The position numbers and the translations under genes were made by a program. This document shows, one piece after another, positions 1 through 9,665 of a stretch of 64,000 bases of DNA (the stretch's first letter is position 1; each line of letters begins with the position of its first letter). This DNA comes from Polycladidibacter stylochi. Its GTDB lineage: Bacteria; Pseudomonadota; Alphaproteobacteria; Rhizobiales; Stappiaceae. The stretch covers positions 248,001 to 312,000 of the forward strand of contig NZ_LLWE01000024.1 of the NCBI RefSeq assembly GCF_001562055.1, written 5' to 3'. Below the pieces are notes generated by a model that saw nothing but the letters and a program-made list of their open reading frames with translations, did no database searches and was not told where the DNA came from.

Positions 1-1
1 T

Positions 2-196
2 GCTGTAGGTACAGCTGTTGGTAAAAACCCGATTTCTTTTGTTGTGCCCTGCCATCGTGTATTGGGTAAATCAGGAAATCTTTGTGGCTATCACTGGGGC
101 TTAACCCGTAAACGAGCCATTTTAGGCTGGGAAGCAGGCATTAGCGGTGTGCTGGATATGGCAGACCAAGGGCAAGGGTCGCTTCCCTTAAAATAG
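2..196 (+). CDS. Methylated-DNA--protein-cysteine methyltransferase, C-terminal part (Ogt/Ada type)
   Basis: The window opens inside this gene, so only the last 64 codons are present. The frame starting at base 2 gives a peptide with the active-site signature PCHRV, in which the Cys accepts the alkyl group from O6-alkylguanine. It is followed by the conserved GLTRKRAILGWE segment typical of the enzyme's C-terminal helix-turn-helix DNA-binding domain. The missing upstream part means a stand-alone Ogt and an Ada fusion cannot be told apart. The stop (194-196) overlaps the convergent GST gene's stop by 9 bases. The family call is firm; the symbol is left open. Confidence 0.88.
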   Translation, partial: AVGTAVGKNPISFVVPCHRVLGKSGNLCGYHWGLTRKRAILGWEAGISGVLDMADQGQGSLPLK

Positions 197-781
197 ATTG
201 GTTGGTATGAGGTCTTGCTCCAGAAGAAACCGTCTATGCTCTTCATAGGCTGGTAGTGGAGTAGCGCCATGCTGTAAGTACTTTCGGTAGATAGTTGCTA
301 CAAAAATATCCGAAAGGCTAAATGCGTGACCGTAGCAAAAACCACTATGACCCCATAATAACGGGGCTACTTTTTCAAGACCCTTCGCAATCCATGTCGC
401 TCGAAGTGTTTTTTTATCTTTTGGGCTTAATTCCGGCCTGAAAAAACGAAGAACACTCCGGTTTTGCGGGCTGTGTATTGTCGTGCCGATGTAAGAGCAA
501 ATAGAGCAAATTTGTGCCCTATCCTTTGTATTTTCCCCAAAAACAGAAGGGGAAGGATGAAGCTCTTCTAGGTATTCAATTATCGCCATGGATTCGCTTA
601 GAATAAAGCCATTGTGATCCAGAGCGGGTACAAATCCAAAAGGATTGATGAATTGGCGATAGCTATTTGCCAGCTCTTCATTTGAGACTTCTACACGTTC
701 CCAATCAAGGTGTTTATATTGCAAAACCCACTCGACCCGTTCTGAACTATTGGAGCCAATAGCGCTGTAGAGTTTAAGCAT
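188..781 (-). CDS. Glutathione S-transferase family protein (zeta-like)
   Basis: A 197-residue cytosolic GST. The N-terminal thioredoxin-like domain (about 1-80) starts MLKLYSAIGSNSSERV, where the serine pair followed by Arg-Val resembles the zeta class (maleylacetoacetate isomerase) glutathione-activating motif. It continues with the cis-proline region GFVPALDHNG and the gamma-glutamyl-binding LSESMAIIEYLEE. The all-helical C-terminal domain (about 90-197) is short and carries the N-capping motif as FSLSDIFVATIY. The gene stands alone on the minus strand between trpB and the convergent alkyltransferase. The fold is clear from sequence, but the substrate is not; tyrosine-catabolism neighbours that would support an isomerase role are absent. 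Confidence 0.8.
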   Translation of the reverse strand: MLKLYSAIGSNSSERVEWVLQYKHLDWERVEVSNEELANSYRQFINPFGFVPALDHNGFILSESMAIIEYLEELHPSPSVFGENTKDRAQICSICSYIGTTIHSPQNRSVLRFFRPELSPKDKKTLRATWIAKGLEKVAPLLWGHSGFCYGHAFSLSDIFVATIYRKYLQHGATPLPAYEEHRRFLLEQDLIPTNLF

Positions 782-835
782 CGCATTTACATTCCAAATG
801 TTGGGCGAAGCATATTATCTCCGCCCTACGAACTC

Positions 836-2050
836 TTAAAGATCGAACCCGAGCATACCACCAACGGTAAACACGTCTTTATCGCCGCGTCCACATAGGT
901 TCATGACAATAACCTGATCCTTGTCCATTTGCGGAGCAAGTTTCATCACGTGCGCAAGAGCGTGGCTAGGCTCAAGAGCAGGAATGATACCTTCAACACG
1001 GGTTAGTAGCTGAAAGGCGTCTAAAGCTTCACTGTCTGTTGCGGGTACATAATTCACGCGGCCTGTCTCTTTGAGCCAAGAGTGTTCCGGCCCAATGCCT
1101 GGGTAATCAAGGCCAGCTGAAATAGAATGCCCCTCCAAAATTTGCCCGTCGTCATCTTGAAGAAGATAAGTGCGGTTACCGTGTAAGACACCAGACTTGC
1201 CAGCGTTTAACGAGGCACAGTGTTCATCACCATCAAGGCCCTTACCACCAGCCTCAACGCCGTAAATGCTGACAGATTCATCATCGAGGAAAGGATGGAA
1301 GAGCCCAATGGCGTTAGATCCGCCACCAACAGCGGCAACGAGAGCATCAGGAAGCTTACCTTCCGCTTCCATGAGCTGCTTTTTGGTTTCTTCACCAATA
1401 ACCGCTTGAAAGTCACGCACCATTTCTGGGTATGGGTGTGGTCCTGCTGCTGTGCCAATGAGGTAGTAAGTATCCTCGACATTGGTAACCCAGTCACGCA
1501 ATGCTTCGTTCATAGCATCTTTGAGCGTGCCTGCACCGGCTGTGACCGGCACAATTTCAGCACCAAGTAGCTTCATACGGAAAACGTTGGGCTTTTGCCG
1601 CTCTACATCTGTTGCGCCCATGTAAACAACACATGGAAGACCAAAACGTGCACAAACAGTAGCTGTCGCGACGCCATGCTGACCCGCACCTGTTTCGGCA
1701 ATAATACGGGTTTTGCCCATGCGTTTCGCGAGCAGAATTTGCCCAAGGCAGTTGTTAATCTTGTGTGAGCCGGTGTGGTTTAGCTCATCACGCTTGAAGT
1801 AAACCTTAGCACCGCCAAGTTCTTCGGTTAAGCGCTCGGCAAAATATAACGGCGAAGGACGCCCAGTATAATGGGTATTGAGCTTTTGGATTTCCGACAA
1901 AAACTCTGGGTCATTCTTGGCATCTTTATAAGCTTTCTCAAGCTCTAAAATGAGCGGCATTAAAGTTTCGGCAACAAAACGACCGCCAAATTCTCCGAAA
2001 AAACCGCGATAGTCAGGGCCAGAACGCAGCGTATTGTGTTGTTGGTTCAT
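836..2050 (-). CDS. trpB: Tryptophan synthase beta chain
   Basis: PLP enzyme that joins indole, channelled from TrpA, with serine to make tryptophan. It has 404 residues, the usual length. The Schiff-base lysine lies in HTGSHKINN (K97), the phosphate-binding loop is GGGSNAIG (about 242-249), and the monovalent-cation and closing-loop segment [18 protein letters not shown] is intact. It sits 19 bases downstream of trpF on the same strand, so the two form an operon. Unusually, trpA is not the next gene: it lies about 11 kb away with accD and folC. No frameshift or missing catalytic residue was seen. Confidence 0.97.
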   Translation of the reverse strand: MNQQHNTLRSGPDYRGFFGEFGGRFVAETLMPLILELEKAYKDAKNDPEFLSEIQKLNTHYTGRPSPLYFAERLTEELGGAKVYFKRDELNHTGSHKINNCLGQILLAKRMGKTRIIAETGAGQHGVATATVCARFGLPCVVYMGATDVERQKPNVFRMKLLGAEIVPVTAGAGTLKDAMNEALRDWVTNVEDTYYLIGTAAGPHPYPEMVRDFQAVIGEETKKQLMEAEGKLPDALVAAVGGGSNAIGLFHPFLDDESVSIYGVEAGGKGLDGDEHCASLNAGKSGVLHGNRTYLLQDDDGQILEGHSISAGLDYPGIGPEHSWLKETGRVNYVPATDSEALDAFQLLTRVEGIIPALEPSHALAHVMKLAPQMDKDQVIVMNLCGRGDKDVFTVGGMLGFDL

Positions 2051-2069
2051 GTTGTCACCTTAAGTTCAG

Positions 2070-2717
2070 TTATAGTGCAGAGCGGGCGTTACGCACAAAT
2101 GCAGAAATCAATTCGGGATCTTTTACCCCACGGCTACTTTCAACACCAGAGGATACATCAATCTCTCTGGCGCCAGAAAGCTTGATAGCTTGCGCTACAT
2201 TATCACAATCCAGCCCACCCGAGAGCATATAAGGTTTGGTAATGGGGGTATTCTGCAGCAGCCGCCAATCAAAACTCACGCCATTACCACCTGGTACATC
2301 GACACCCTTTGGCGGCTTGGCATCAAACAGGAAGCGATCAACAACTGCTGAATAGTTATTTGCCTTTTCCAGGTCTTCACGCGTTGAAATACCAAATGCC
2401 TTCATAATTGGTAATTGAAACGCTTGCTTGACCTTCAAACACTGCTCTGGGCTTTCATGACCATGTAATTGCAAAATGTCAGGTTGCACAGTGCGAACCA
2501 GCTTCTCCATCTCGTCAAGCGGCATATTCACTGTGAGCGCGACAATCTTGGTGCGCCCTTTCATATAATCAGCCAATTTGCGTGCTTGCTCATAGCTCAC
2601 ATTACGTGGGCTTTTAGGAAAGAACACCAAGCCGATCATATCAACATTTGCCGCTAACGCACTGTCAATAATATCGGTTGTGGTTAGGCCACATATTTTA
2701 ATCTTGAGCTGCGACAC
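2070..2717 (-). CDS. trpF: Phosphoribosylanthranilate isomerase
   Basis: Amadori isomerase of tryptophan synthesis, converting N-(5-phosphoribosyl)anthranilate to CdRP in a TIM barrel. The 215-residue protein has the N-terminal signature KICGLTT, which holds the catalytic Cys, the LQLHGHE strand, the FLFDAKPP strand with the acidic catalytic residue, and the phosphate-binding SGGL and DVSSGVES segments near the C terminus. It is the first gene of a trpF-trpB pair on the minus strand. The upstream 240-base gap to maeB contains the maeB terminator, so the pair probably has its own promoter there. No attenuator-like leader was recognised. Confidence 0.95.
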   Translation of the reverse strand: MSQLKIKICGLTTTDIIDSALAANVDMIGLVFFPKSPRNVSYEQARKLADYMKGRTKIVALTVNMPLDEMEKLVRTVQPDILQLHGHESPEQCLKVKQAFQLPIMKAFGISTREDLEKANNYSAVVDRFLFDAKPPKGVDVPGGNGVSFDWRLLQNTPITKPYMLSGGLDCDNVAQAIKLSGAREIDVSSGVESSRGVKDPELISAFVRNARSAL

Positions 2718-2875
2718 GGCTTATTCCTTAGATCATGTTAAGATAGCCACAAAGGGAGTGAATACCTGCTAACTTATGTAGTTAAATCAGATTGTATCAA
2801 CAATGTCACATGATGATACCTTGCCTATATACCGAGAAAACTACAGTTGATGTAAAGCGCTTCATGCCAAGACAT

Positions 2876-2903
2876 AAAAGCAGGCACTTGTTTAAGTGCC
2901 TGC
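2876..2903 (-). terminator. Rho-independent terminator of maeB
   Basis: A perfect 10-bp stem (arms 2880-2889 and 2894-2903, GCAGGCACTT with its complement) and a 4-base loop. On the minus strand it is followed by a short U run. It lies about 55 bases past the maeB stop and upstream of trpF, so it separates the two transcription units. Confidence 0.85.
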
Positions 2904-2957
2904 AATCATTTGCTATTTATGAGCTTTTGTTAACTATCAATCTAAATAGTTTACAAG

Positions 2958-5240
2958 CTATGTAATGTTATAGGCGGTTAACGCAGCCATATTGAATATA
3001 TCGCTGTCTTTTGCACCCATAGGAACAATTTGAACGGGCTTATCCAGCCCCACCAGCAGTGGTCCAATAAGTGTAGACCCCCCCATTTCGCGGAGCATGT
3101 GTGTAGCAATTGCGGCCGAATGGAACGCAGGCATTACCAGCACATTGGCAGGGCCGGACAAACGACAGAAAGGATAGGCAGACATTTTGTCCATATTCAG
3201 CGCGACATCGGCTCCCATCTCACCTTCATATTCAAAATCAACACGGCGTTGATCCAGAATTTTTACAGCTTCTTGTAGGCGCTCTGTACGCTCTCCATGC
3301 GGGTGACCAAAGGTTGAGTAAGCAAGCATCGCCACGCGCGGTTCATAGCCAAGGCGACGTGCTACATGTGCCGCTTCGCTGGCAATATCTGCCAGTTCTT
3401 CCGAGTTTGGCAATTCATGCACAGCGGTATCAGCAACAAGTACAGTTCTACCACGGCTCAATACCATGGTGGCACCTATAACCCTGTGGCCGGGTTTGGT
3501 GTTAATACAATCGCGGATTACTTCAAGCGTAACCGAGTAATTACGGGTTAAGCCGGTAACCATGCCATCGGCATCACCACGTGCCACCATAATAGAGGCC
3601 CAGTAGTTACGGTCATTATTCACCAAGCGCTGACAATCGCGCTGCAAGTAACCTTTACGCTGAAGGCGCGAATACAAAAACTCGGCGTAATCGGTATTCT
3701 TGTTGGAAACCCGGGCGTTTTCAATACGAATACCCGCGCGGTTAATATCTACCCCCGCAGAGGTAGCGTTTGCGCGAATTTCATCTTCGCGGCCAATGAG
3801 AATGGCTTCTCCCAGCCCTTCAGCAACAAAAGTTGAAGCTGCGCGAATGACTGGTGTTTCTTCACCCTCAGCAAAAACAATACGCTTTGGTGCTTGGCGA
3901 ACCTTGGAAACAATTCGTTGTAATGTTCCTGCAATCGGGTCACGACGTGCTTTGAGTTGTGCTTCATAGGCAGCCATATCAACAATAGGTCGTTTGGCAA
4001 CGCCGCTATCCATAGCCGCTTGTGCAACAGCTAGAGGAATAGTGTAAATCAAGCGGGGATCGAACGGGACGGGAATGATGTATTCCGGCCCAAACTTCGG
4101 CCGTGAACCACGATAGGCAGAGGCAACTTCGTCCGGCACATCCTCGCGTGCCAACTCAGCCAAAGCGCGTGCACAAGCTACCTTCATATCCTCATTAATG
4201 GTTGTGGCCTGCACATCCAGCGCTCCACGGAAAATATACGGGAAGCCGAGAACGTTGTTAACTTGGTTCGGGTAATCAGAGCGCCCTGTTGCCACAATGG
4301 CGTCATCACGAATGGCGTGTGCTTCTTCCGGAGTAATCTCCGGGTCAGGGTTCGCCATGGCAAAAATAATCGGGTTAGGTGCCATGGCTTCCAGCATTTC
4401 GCCAGTAAGCGCCCCTTTAACTGAAAGCCCCAGAAAAACATCAGCATCTGTCAGAGCTTCAAGCAGCGTGCGGTTTTCGGTTTTAATTGCGTGTGCGCTT
4501 TTCCACTGGTTCATGCCTTCAGGGCGGCCTTCAAATACCACACCTTTGGTATCGCAAAGAGTTACATTGTCATGAGGCACACCGAGTGCTTTGATTAGCT
4601 CGATACAAGCAATACCTGCTGCGCCCGCGCCATTACAAACAACTTTGGTTTCTTTAATGTCGCGCTTTGTTAAATGGAGTGCATTAATCAGGCCAGCAGC
4701 GGCGATAATTGCGGTACCGTGCTGGTCGTCATGGAAAACAGGTATATCCATAAGCTCACGCAGGCGCTGCTCGATAATAAAGCAATCTGGTGCTTTAATA
4801 TCTTCAAGGTTAATGCCACCGAACGAAGGCCCCATGTAGCGCACAGCCTCAATAAATGCGTCCACATCTGTTGTATCGAGCTCAAGGTCAATGGAGTCCA
4901 CATCGGCAAAGCGCTTGAAAAGTACGGATTTACCTTCCATTACGGGTTTGGAAGCCAAGGCACCTAAATTGCCAAGCCCCAAAATAGCGGTACCATTAGA
5001 GATAACAGCAACCATGTTGCCACGGGACGTGTAATCGTAAGCACGGCTTGGGTCCTCAGCAATAGCTCGAACAGGCGCAGCAACACCAGGAGAGTATGCA
5101 AGGCTCAAATCCCTTTGAGTTGCCATAGGTTTTGTAGGGGAAATTTCCAGCTTACCCGGCTTGCCTTGCTGGTGGAATTGGAGTGCTTCTTGATCGGTTA
5201 AATTAAAATTGTTACCTGCACTTTTTTTGGTCTCTGGCAT
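2958..5240 (-). CDS. maeB: NADP-dependent malic enzyme with C-terminal phosphotransacetylase-like domain
   Basis: Oxidative decarboxylation of malate to pyruvate with NADPH formation. The 760-residue length is that of the two-domain MaeB type. The N-terminal malic enzyme domain includes AYSPGVAAPV, the metal-binding LEDIKAPDCF and FHDDQHGTA motifs, and the Rossmann loop GAGAAGIACIEL near residue 205. Residues about 440-760 form a phosphate acetyl/butyryl-transferase-like module, which in this family is regulatory (acetyl-CoA sensing) and not catalytic. It is monocistronic: a strong terminator follows and mutS is divergent on the other side. The start ATG at 5240 fits the family N terminus. 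Confidence 0.95.
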   Translation of the reverse strand: MPETKKSAGNNFNLTDQEALQFHQQGKPGKLEISPTKPMATQRDLSLAYSPGVAAPVRAIAEDPSRAYDYTSRGNMVAVISNGTAILGLGNLGALASKPVMEGKSVLFKRFADVDSIDLELDTTDVDAFIEAVRYMGPSFGGINLEDIKAPDCFIIEQRLRELMDIPVFHDDQHGTAIIAAAGLINALHLTKRDIKETKVVCNGAGAAGIACIELIKALGVPHDNVTLCDTKGVVFEGRPEGMNQWKSAHAIKTENRTLLEALTDADVFLGLSVKGALTGEMLEAMAPNPIIFAMANPDPEITPEEAHAIRDDAIVATGRSDYPNQVNNVLGFPYIFRGALDVQATTINEDMKVACARALAELAREDVPDEVASAYRGSRPKFGPEYIIPVPFDPRLIYTIPLAVAQAAMDSGVAKRPIVDMAAYEAQLKARRDPIAGTLQRIVSKVRQAPKRIVFAEGEETPVIRAASTFVAEGLGEAILIGREDEIRANATSAGVDINRAGIRIENARVSNKNTDYAEFLYSRLQRKGYLQRDCQRLVNNDRNYWASIMVARGDADGMVTGLTRNYSVTLEVIRDCINTKPGHRVIGATMVLSRGRTVLVADTAVHELPNSEELADIASEAAHVARRLGYEPRVAMLAYSTFGHPHGERTERLQEAVKILDQRRVDFEYEGEMGADVALNMDKMSAYPFCRLSGPANVLVMPAFHSAAIATHMLREMGGSTLIGPLLVGLDKPVQIVPMGAKDSDIFNMAALTAYNIT

Positions 5241-5370
5241 ATGCTGCTATTCAGCCCCCTCAATTACCTAAATTTGTGGCTGACCTTATCCCCGAAAAAA
5301 CATGACCTCAAGATTGAAAGACTAATTACAAACGGTGAAACGTATAGTCCATTTTGCTAAGGTCCCCCGC

Positions 5371-8115
5371 ATGACGAAACAAAACACTGCTAAAGCCTCT
5401 GTGGATACGTCCAAAGTGACCCCCATGATGGCGCAATACATCGAGATAAAAACCGCAAATCCGGACAGCTTGCTGTTTTACCGGATGGGGGACTTTTACG
5501 AGCTGTTTTTTGAAGACGCCGAAATCGCCTCGCAAACACTGGGCATTACTCTCACCAAGCGCGGCAAGCATCAGGGCAATGATATTCCCATGTGCGGTGT
5601 GCCAGTGCATGCGGCCGATGATTATCTGCAAAAGCTAATTGGTGCAGGACACCGGGTGGCAGTGTGTGAGCAAACAGAAAATCCGGCAGAAGCAAAAAAA
5701 CGCGGTGCCAAAGCAGTGGTGCGCCGTGATGTGGTGCGCCTTGTCACACCCGGCACACTCACGGAAGAACGTTTGCTGGACGCTCGCGCAAACAATTACC
5801 TTGTTGCTGTTTCGCGCTTAAAAGCTGGTAGTGCGAAAGAGAATTGCCTCTACGGTTTGGCGTGGATTGATATGTCCACGGGAACGTTTCGCCTCTGTGA
5901 AACCGATGATGTCAATTTAGGCGCTGACTTGGCCCGTATATCGCCAACCGAATTAATTGTTGCAGATAGTTTGTTACAAGAAGCGGATTTACGAGCGATA
6001 TTTGAAGGCACCAAGGCGGCTCTCTCGCCTGTACCAAGAGCTTTTTTTGATAGCGCAACCGCAAACGACCGACTGGCAACTTTCTTTGGTGTTAAAACGC
6101 TAGATGGCTTTGCCGCGTTTACCAGACCAGAACTTGCCGCGGCTGCAGGCATCATCGCCTATATTGATAAAACCCAACTTGGCGAGCGACCTCCGCTTGA
6201 TCGCCCTCAAAGGGAATCTGCCAAGGGGCAGATGCTCATTGATCCGGCAACACGGATGAGTCTTGAACTCACGCGCACCATGTCTGGTGAAAGACGTGGC
6301 TCGGTACTGGCAGCGATTGACAGAACTGTCACCGGAGCTGGTTCTAGGTTATTGGCTAGCCGCTTAGCCGGACCGCTAACAGATACCCGGCAGATACAAG
6401 AGCGCTACGACAGTCTGGATTTTTTCGCACAGGATACAATGCTGCGTGATGATGTGCGCGCTTTGCTCAAAGAAGCGCCGGATATGTCGCGTGCTCTTTC
6501 AAGACTAACGGTTGGGCGCGGCGGACCGCGCGATATGCAGGCGATTGCAACGGCGCTTGCCAGCGCACGCGAGATTTCGGGCCTTATTGCGTCCGCTGGG
6601 CAAAGCCCCAAAGAGATTAAAGAGGTGTTGGCAGCTTTACAAAATGCGCCGCATCAACTGGGTGAAGAGCTTGGTAAGGCAATTGCTGAAGAACCTCCGC
6701 TACTCAAGCGTGATGGTGGCTTCGTGGCGGTTGGCTATAACCAGCAGCTGGACGAGATAAAAGCACTGCGCGACCAAAGCCGGAAAGTCATTGCCAAAAT
6801 GCAGGCGGACCTTTCTGAAGAACTCTCAATTCGCTCGCTAAAAATAAAACACAATAACGTACTGGGTTGGTTTATCGAAGCCCCAACAGCCCAGTGTGAG
6901 CCGATGAAGGAGAATGCAGAGCGGTTTATTCACCGGCAGACCATGGCCGGTGCAATGCGCTTTACAACGACCGAGCTGGCCGAGCTGGAATCGAAAATTG
7001 CTAGTGCTGGCGAGCGTTCACTCGCCATCGAAATGGAAATATTCGACCGCCTATTAGAGCAAATAATCCAGGCTGGGTCGGCCCTTAAGTTGGCAGCGCA
7101 GGCATTGGCTATCATAGATGTAAGTAGCTCTCTTGCTGTTTTAGCTGAGGCTGAAAACTACGTTCGACCTGTTGTTGATGAAACACTGGCGTTTCATATC
7201 GAAGGTGGTCGCCATCCGGTTGTCGAGCAAGCCCTGCGAAAAGCCGGGGAGGCCTTTGTAGCCAATAATGCCGAATTGGGACCTCTCAAAGAAGCTGGTC
7301 TTGGGCAAATATGGCTGATCACAGGCCCGAACATGGCGGGTAAATCGACCTACCTTCGCCAAAATGCCCTTATCGCTGTCTTGGCTCAAGTGGGCTGTTT
7401 TGTTCCCGCTGAAAAAGCGCATATTGGCATAGTCGATCGCCTGTTCTCTCGTGTGGGCGCTGCCGATGATCTGGCCCGAGGCCGCTCAACTTTTATGGTT
7501 GAAATGGTAGAAACCGCAGCGATTTTGAATCAGGCAACGGAGCGTTCGCTGGTCATTCTTGATGAAATTGGCCGAGGCACAGCAACATATGACGGCCTTT
7601 CAATCGCTTGGTCTGCAATAGAGCACTTGCATGATAAGAACCGCTCCAGGGCGCTGTTTGCCACGCACTATCATGAAATGACTGTTCTCTCGGAAAAACT
7701 GGAGCGGCTGGACAATGCAACGGTGAGTGTCCGCGAATGGAAAGGCGAAGTTGTCTTCCTGCACGAAATAGTTAAAGGCGCGGCCGATCGTTCCTATGGT
7801 ATTCAGGTTGCCAAACTGGCTGGCTTGCCAGCTTCTGTTGTTAAACGGGCCAATGTGCTTCTCAAAATGTTGGAGAAGCAGAATAAAGACGACAAGAAAA
7901 CCAGTGTTGCCGAAGAACTGCCACTTTTTGCAGCTTTTGCAACTGATAGTGCTGCTGATGATTTGGCTACCATTGAAGAGGATGGTACGCCAGAACAATA
8001 CAGTGCTCTGCTTGAGCAGATAGATAGCTTGGACCCAGATGACATGACACCGAAGCAGGCACTGGAAGCGCTATATCAGCTAAAACTAGCTAGAAAACAA
8101 AGCAACATCGATTAA
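5371..8115 (+). CDS. mutS: DNA mismatch repair protein MutS
   Basis: Mismatch sensor of methyl-independent repair, 914 residues from the chosen start. The mismatch-wedge motif GDFYELF is present (the Phe-x-Glu pair at about 42 and 44). The lever and clamp follow, and the C-terminal ABC-type ATPase carries Walker [10 protein letters not shown] (about 652-660), a signature region around [10 protein letters not shown] and Walker [12 protein letters not shown] (about 726-736). The ATG at 5371 is preferred because AAGG lies 8 bases upstream. The frame is open to a GTG at 5335 that lacks a visible ribosome site, which would add 12 residues. In related genomes mutS is next to glnD; here glnD is 10 kb away. 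Confidence 0.96.
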   Translation: MTKQNTAKASVDTSKVTPMMAQYIEIKTANPDSLLFYRMGDFYELFFEDAEIASQTLGITLTKRGKHQGNDIPMCGVPVHAADDYLQKLIGAGHRVAVCEQTENPAEAKKRGAKAVVRRDVVRLVTPGTLTEERLLDARANNYLVAVSRLKAGSAKENCLYGLAWIDMSTGTFRLCETDDVNLGADLARISPTELIVADSLLQEADLRAIFEGTKAALSPVPRAFFDSATANDRLATFFGVKTLDGFAAFTRPELAAAAGIIAYIDKTQLGERPPLDRPQRESAKGQMLIDPATRMSLELTRTMSGERRGSVLAAIDRTVTGAGSRLLASRLAGPLTDTRQIQERYDSLDFFAQDTMLRDDVRALLKEAPDMSRALSRLTVGRGGPRDMQAIATALASAREISGLIASAGQSPKEIKEVLAALQNAPHQLGEELGKAIAEEPPLLKRDGGFVAVGYNQQLDEIKALRDQSRKVIAKMQADLSEELSIRSLKIKHNNVLGWFIEAPTAQCEPMKENAERFIHRQTMAGAMRFTTTELAELESKIASAGERSLAIEMEIFDRLLEQIIQAGSALKLAAQALAIIDVSSSLAVLAEAENYVRPVVDETLAFHIEGGRHPVVEQALRKAGEAFVANNAELGPLKEAGLGQIWLITGPNMAGKSTYLRQNALIAVLAQVGCFVPAEKAHIGIVDRLFSRVGAADDLARGRSTFMVEMVETAAILNQATERSLVILDEIGRGTATYDGLSIAWSAIEHLHDKNRSRALFATHYHEMTVLSEKLERLDNATVSVREWKGEVVFLHEIVKGAADRSYGIQVAKLAGLPASVVKRANVLLKMLEKQNKDDKKTSVAEELPLFAAFATDSAADDLATIEEDGTPEQYSALLEQIDSLDPDDMTPKQALEALYQLKLARKQSNID

Positions 8116-8165
8116 CGAGAGCTATTGAAATGGGTAGACCTTGTGAATGTAAGCTGGCTAACAGG

Positions 8166-8181
8166 TGTTTCATGTGAAACA
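8166..8181. promoter_or_regulatory. parS-like ParB binding site
   Basis: The 16-mer TGTTTCATGTGAAACA differs at one central base from the widely conserved parS sequence TGTTTCACGTGAAACA. It lies in the 169-base gap between mutS and dut, outside any gene. ParB binding here is inferred from the match alone; no parA or parB is in this window. Confidence 0.55.
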
Positions 8182-8284
8182 AGGTTAATTTTCAATAAAC
8201 TATAAGAGTAATGCAAAATCTAGGTGTGGATACCTCAAGGCGGTACTGCTATGAAACATCTACACTAACGGCTTGTGAGATAAA

Positions 8285-8737
8285 ATGAGTGAACCGACAC
8301 TGAAAATCATCCAACTGGATCATGCGCAAGGTTTAGACTTGCCGGCTTACGAGTCCAGCCAAGCTGCAGGAATGGATTTAAGAGCGGCATTACGCACGCC
8401 CATTACCATAGCGCCCAATGGGCGGGCACTGGTTGCAACTGGTTTAAAGCTTGCCATACCCGAAGGGTTTGAAGGGCAAGTAAGGCCACGTTCTGGGTTG
8501 GCAATAAAACACGGAATAACTGTGTTAAACTCTCCAGGAACGATTGATAGTGATTATCGCGGTGAAGTGAGCGTAATACTGGTTAATTTCGGTAGTGAAC
8601 CATTTGTAATCGAGCATGGTATGCGTATTGCCCAGCTGGTTATAGCGCCAGTGCAACAAGTAAAACTATCCTTGGTTTCATCGCTATCAGACACGCAAAG
8701 AGGCGAAGGTGGCTTTGGCTCCTCTGGTTTAAAGTGA
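8285..8737 (+). CDS. dut: Deoxyuridine 5'-triphosphate nucleotidohydrolase (dUTPase)
   Basis: Hydrolyses dUTP to dUMP and pyrophosphate, keeping uracil out of DNA and feeding dTMP synthesis. The protein has 150 residues, the usual size for the homotrimeric family. All five motifs are visible: AAGMDLRA (motif 1), PRSGLA (motif 2), [10 protein letters not shown] (motif 3, with the catalytic Asp), the GMRIAQLVI segment (motif 4), and the glycine-rich C-terminal arm [10 protein letters not shown] (motif 5). The stop is followed closely by the HAD gene, and a GTG of that frame overlaps the dut stop, so the two are probably co-transcribed. Confidence 0.96.
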   Translation: MSEPTLKIIQLDHAQGLDLPAYESSQAAGMDLRAALRTPITIAPNGRALVATGLKLAIPEGFEGQVRPRSGLAIKHGITVLNSPGTIDSDYRGEVSVILVNFGSEPFVIEHGMRIAQLVIAPVQQVKLSLVSSLSDTQRGEGGFGSSGLK

Positions 8738-8757
8738 AATCAATAAGAAAGAATAAT

Positions 8758-9450
8758 ATGCAGCAACCTAAACTGGTCATCTTTGATTGCGATGGGGTAT
8801 TGGTCGACACCGAAACCATAGCGAATGAAATCTTCTCGCAACAACTTGCCGAGCTTGGTATCGAAATGTCACCCGAACAGTGCCATAGGAAATTCACCGG
8901 CAAGACAATGGAGCGCTGCTTTGAAGAAGTGCAGCAGCTGACAGATCAAGAGCTACCGGATGATTGGGCCGATAAAGTTCGTGCCAGTGATATTGAAGCT
9001 TTTAAAGCTGGTGTTGATGCCATTCCTGGCGTTGAAGCTGTGATCCAGCAGTTACAAAGCGCAAATCTTCCATTTTGTGTAGGCTCTTCAGGGCGCTATG
9101 AGAAAATGAATGTTACGCTGGGAGCCTCAAAGCTTATCAAGTATTTTGAAAAACGGCTTTTTTCCGCACAAGACTGTAAAAACGGCAAGCCAGCACCAGA
9201 TATCTTCCTATACGCTGCATTTTCTATGGGGAATAAGCCCGAGGATTGTGTTGTTATCGAAGACAGCTATCCAGGAGTTGAGGCCGGTGTTGCTGCAGGT
9301 ATGAAGGTATTTGCCTATTGTGCAGACCCCATGACCGATCAAAACCGGATGCGTGATTTAGGGGGGATACCTTTTACAGATATGGCTGAGCTTCCGTTAT
9401 TATTAGGCTTAAAGGCTGATGAAGGCGTGCAGAGCGACAGTTCAGAATAA
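8758..9450 (+). CDS. HAD-superfamily phosphatase (beta-phosphoglucomutase/GPH-like)
   Basis: A cytosolic HAD hydrolase of 230 residues with the nucleophile motif FDCDGVLVDTE at the N terminus, a helical cap (about 20-90), a threonine/serine motif in FCVGSSGR, the lysine motif GKPAPD and the acidic motif VIEDSYPGVEAG. The motif spacing matches the phosphoglycolate phosphatase / phosphoglucomutase branch, but the substrate cannot be read from sequence. The ATG at 8758 gives the usual family N terminus. An in-frame GTG at 8734 overlaps the dut stop and would add eight residues. A hairpin terminator follows, so dut and this gene form a short unit. Confidence 0.85.
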   Translation: MQQPKLVIFDCDGVLVDTETIANEIFSQQLAELGIEMSPEQCHRKFTGKTMERCFEEVQQLTDQELPDDWADKVRASDIEAFKAGVDAIPGVEAVIQQLQSANLPFCVGSSGRYEKMNVTLGASKLIKYFEKRLFSAQDCKNGKPAPDIFLYAAFSMGNKPEDCVVIEDSYPGVEAGVAAGMKVFAYCADPMTDQNRMRDLGGIPFTDMAELPLLLGLKADEGVQSDSSE

Positions 9451-9491
9451 TATTTTAATATCGATACAGTATATTCGAAAATATGAAAACT

Positions 9492-9526
9492 AATGCCATG
9501 GCTTTCTTTGCTTATGGCATTTTTTC
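9492..9526 (+). terminator. Rho-independent terminator after the HAD gene
   Basis: An 8-bp stem AATGCCAT/ATGGCATT (9492-9499 and 9514-9521) with a 14-base loop, followed directly by a run of T (9520-9525). It lies 41 bases past the HAD stop and ahead of cysK. Confidence 0.75.
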
Positions 9527-9541
9527 TATATAAAACACCTA

Positions 9542-9562
9542 TTATAGAAAAATTTTCTATAA
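9542..9562. promoter_or_regulatory. 21-bp perfect palindrome upstream of cysK (candidate operator)
   Basis: Arms TTATAGAAAA (9542-9551) and TTTTCTATAA (9553-9562) are exact inverted repeats around a single A. The palindrome sits about 100 bases before the cysK start, where a promoter is expected. The one-base centre fits a protein operator better than an RNA hairpin. The regulator is unknown. Confidence 0.5.
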
Positions 9563-9665
9563 CATTACCTATCCTTAGGTTAGCTAGTCTCGTTTCTTCA
9601 ATTGGTGTCTCTTAATATCCCTACAACCAAAGATATTCAGTCTATAGATTCCAAGGAAGAGCGTG

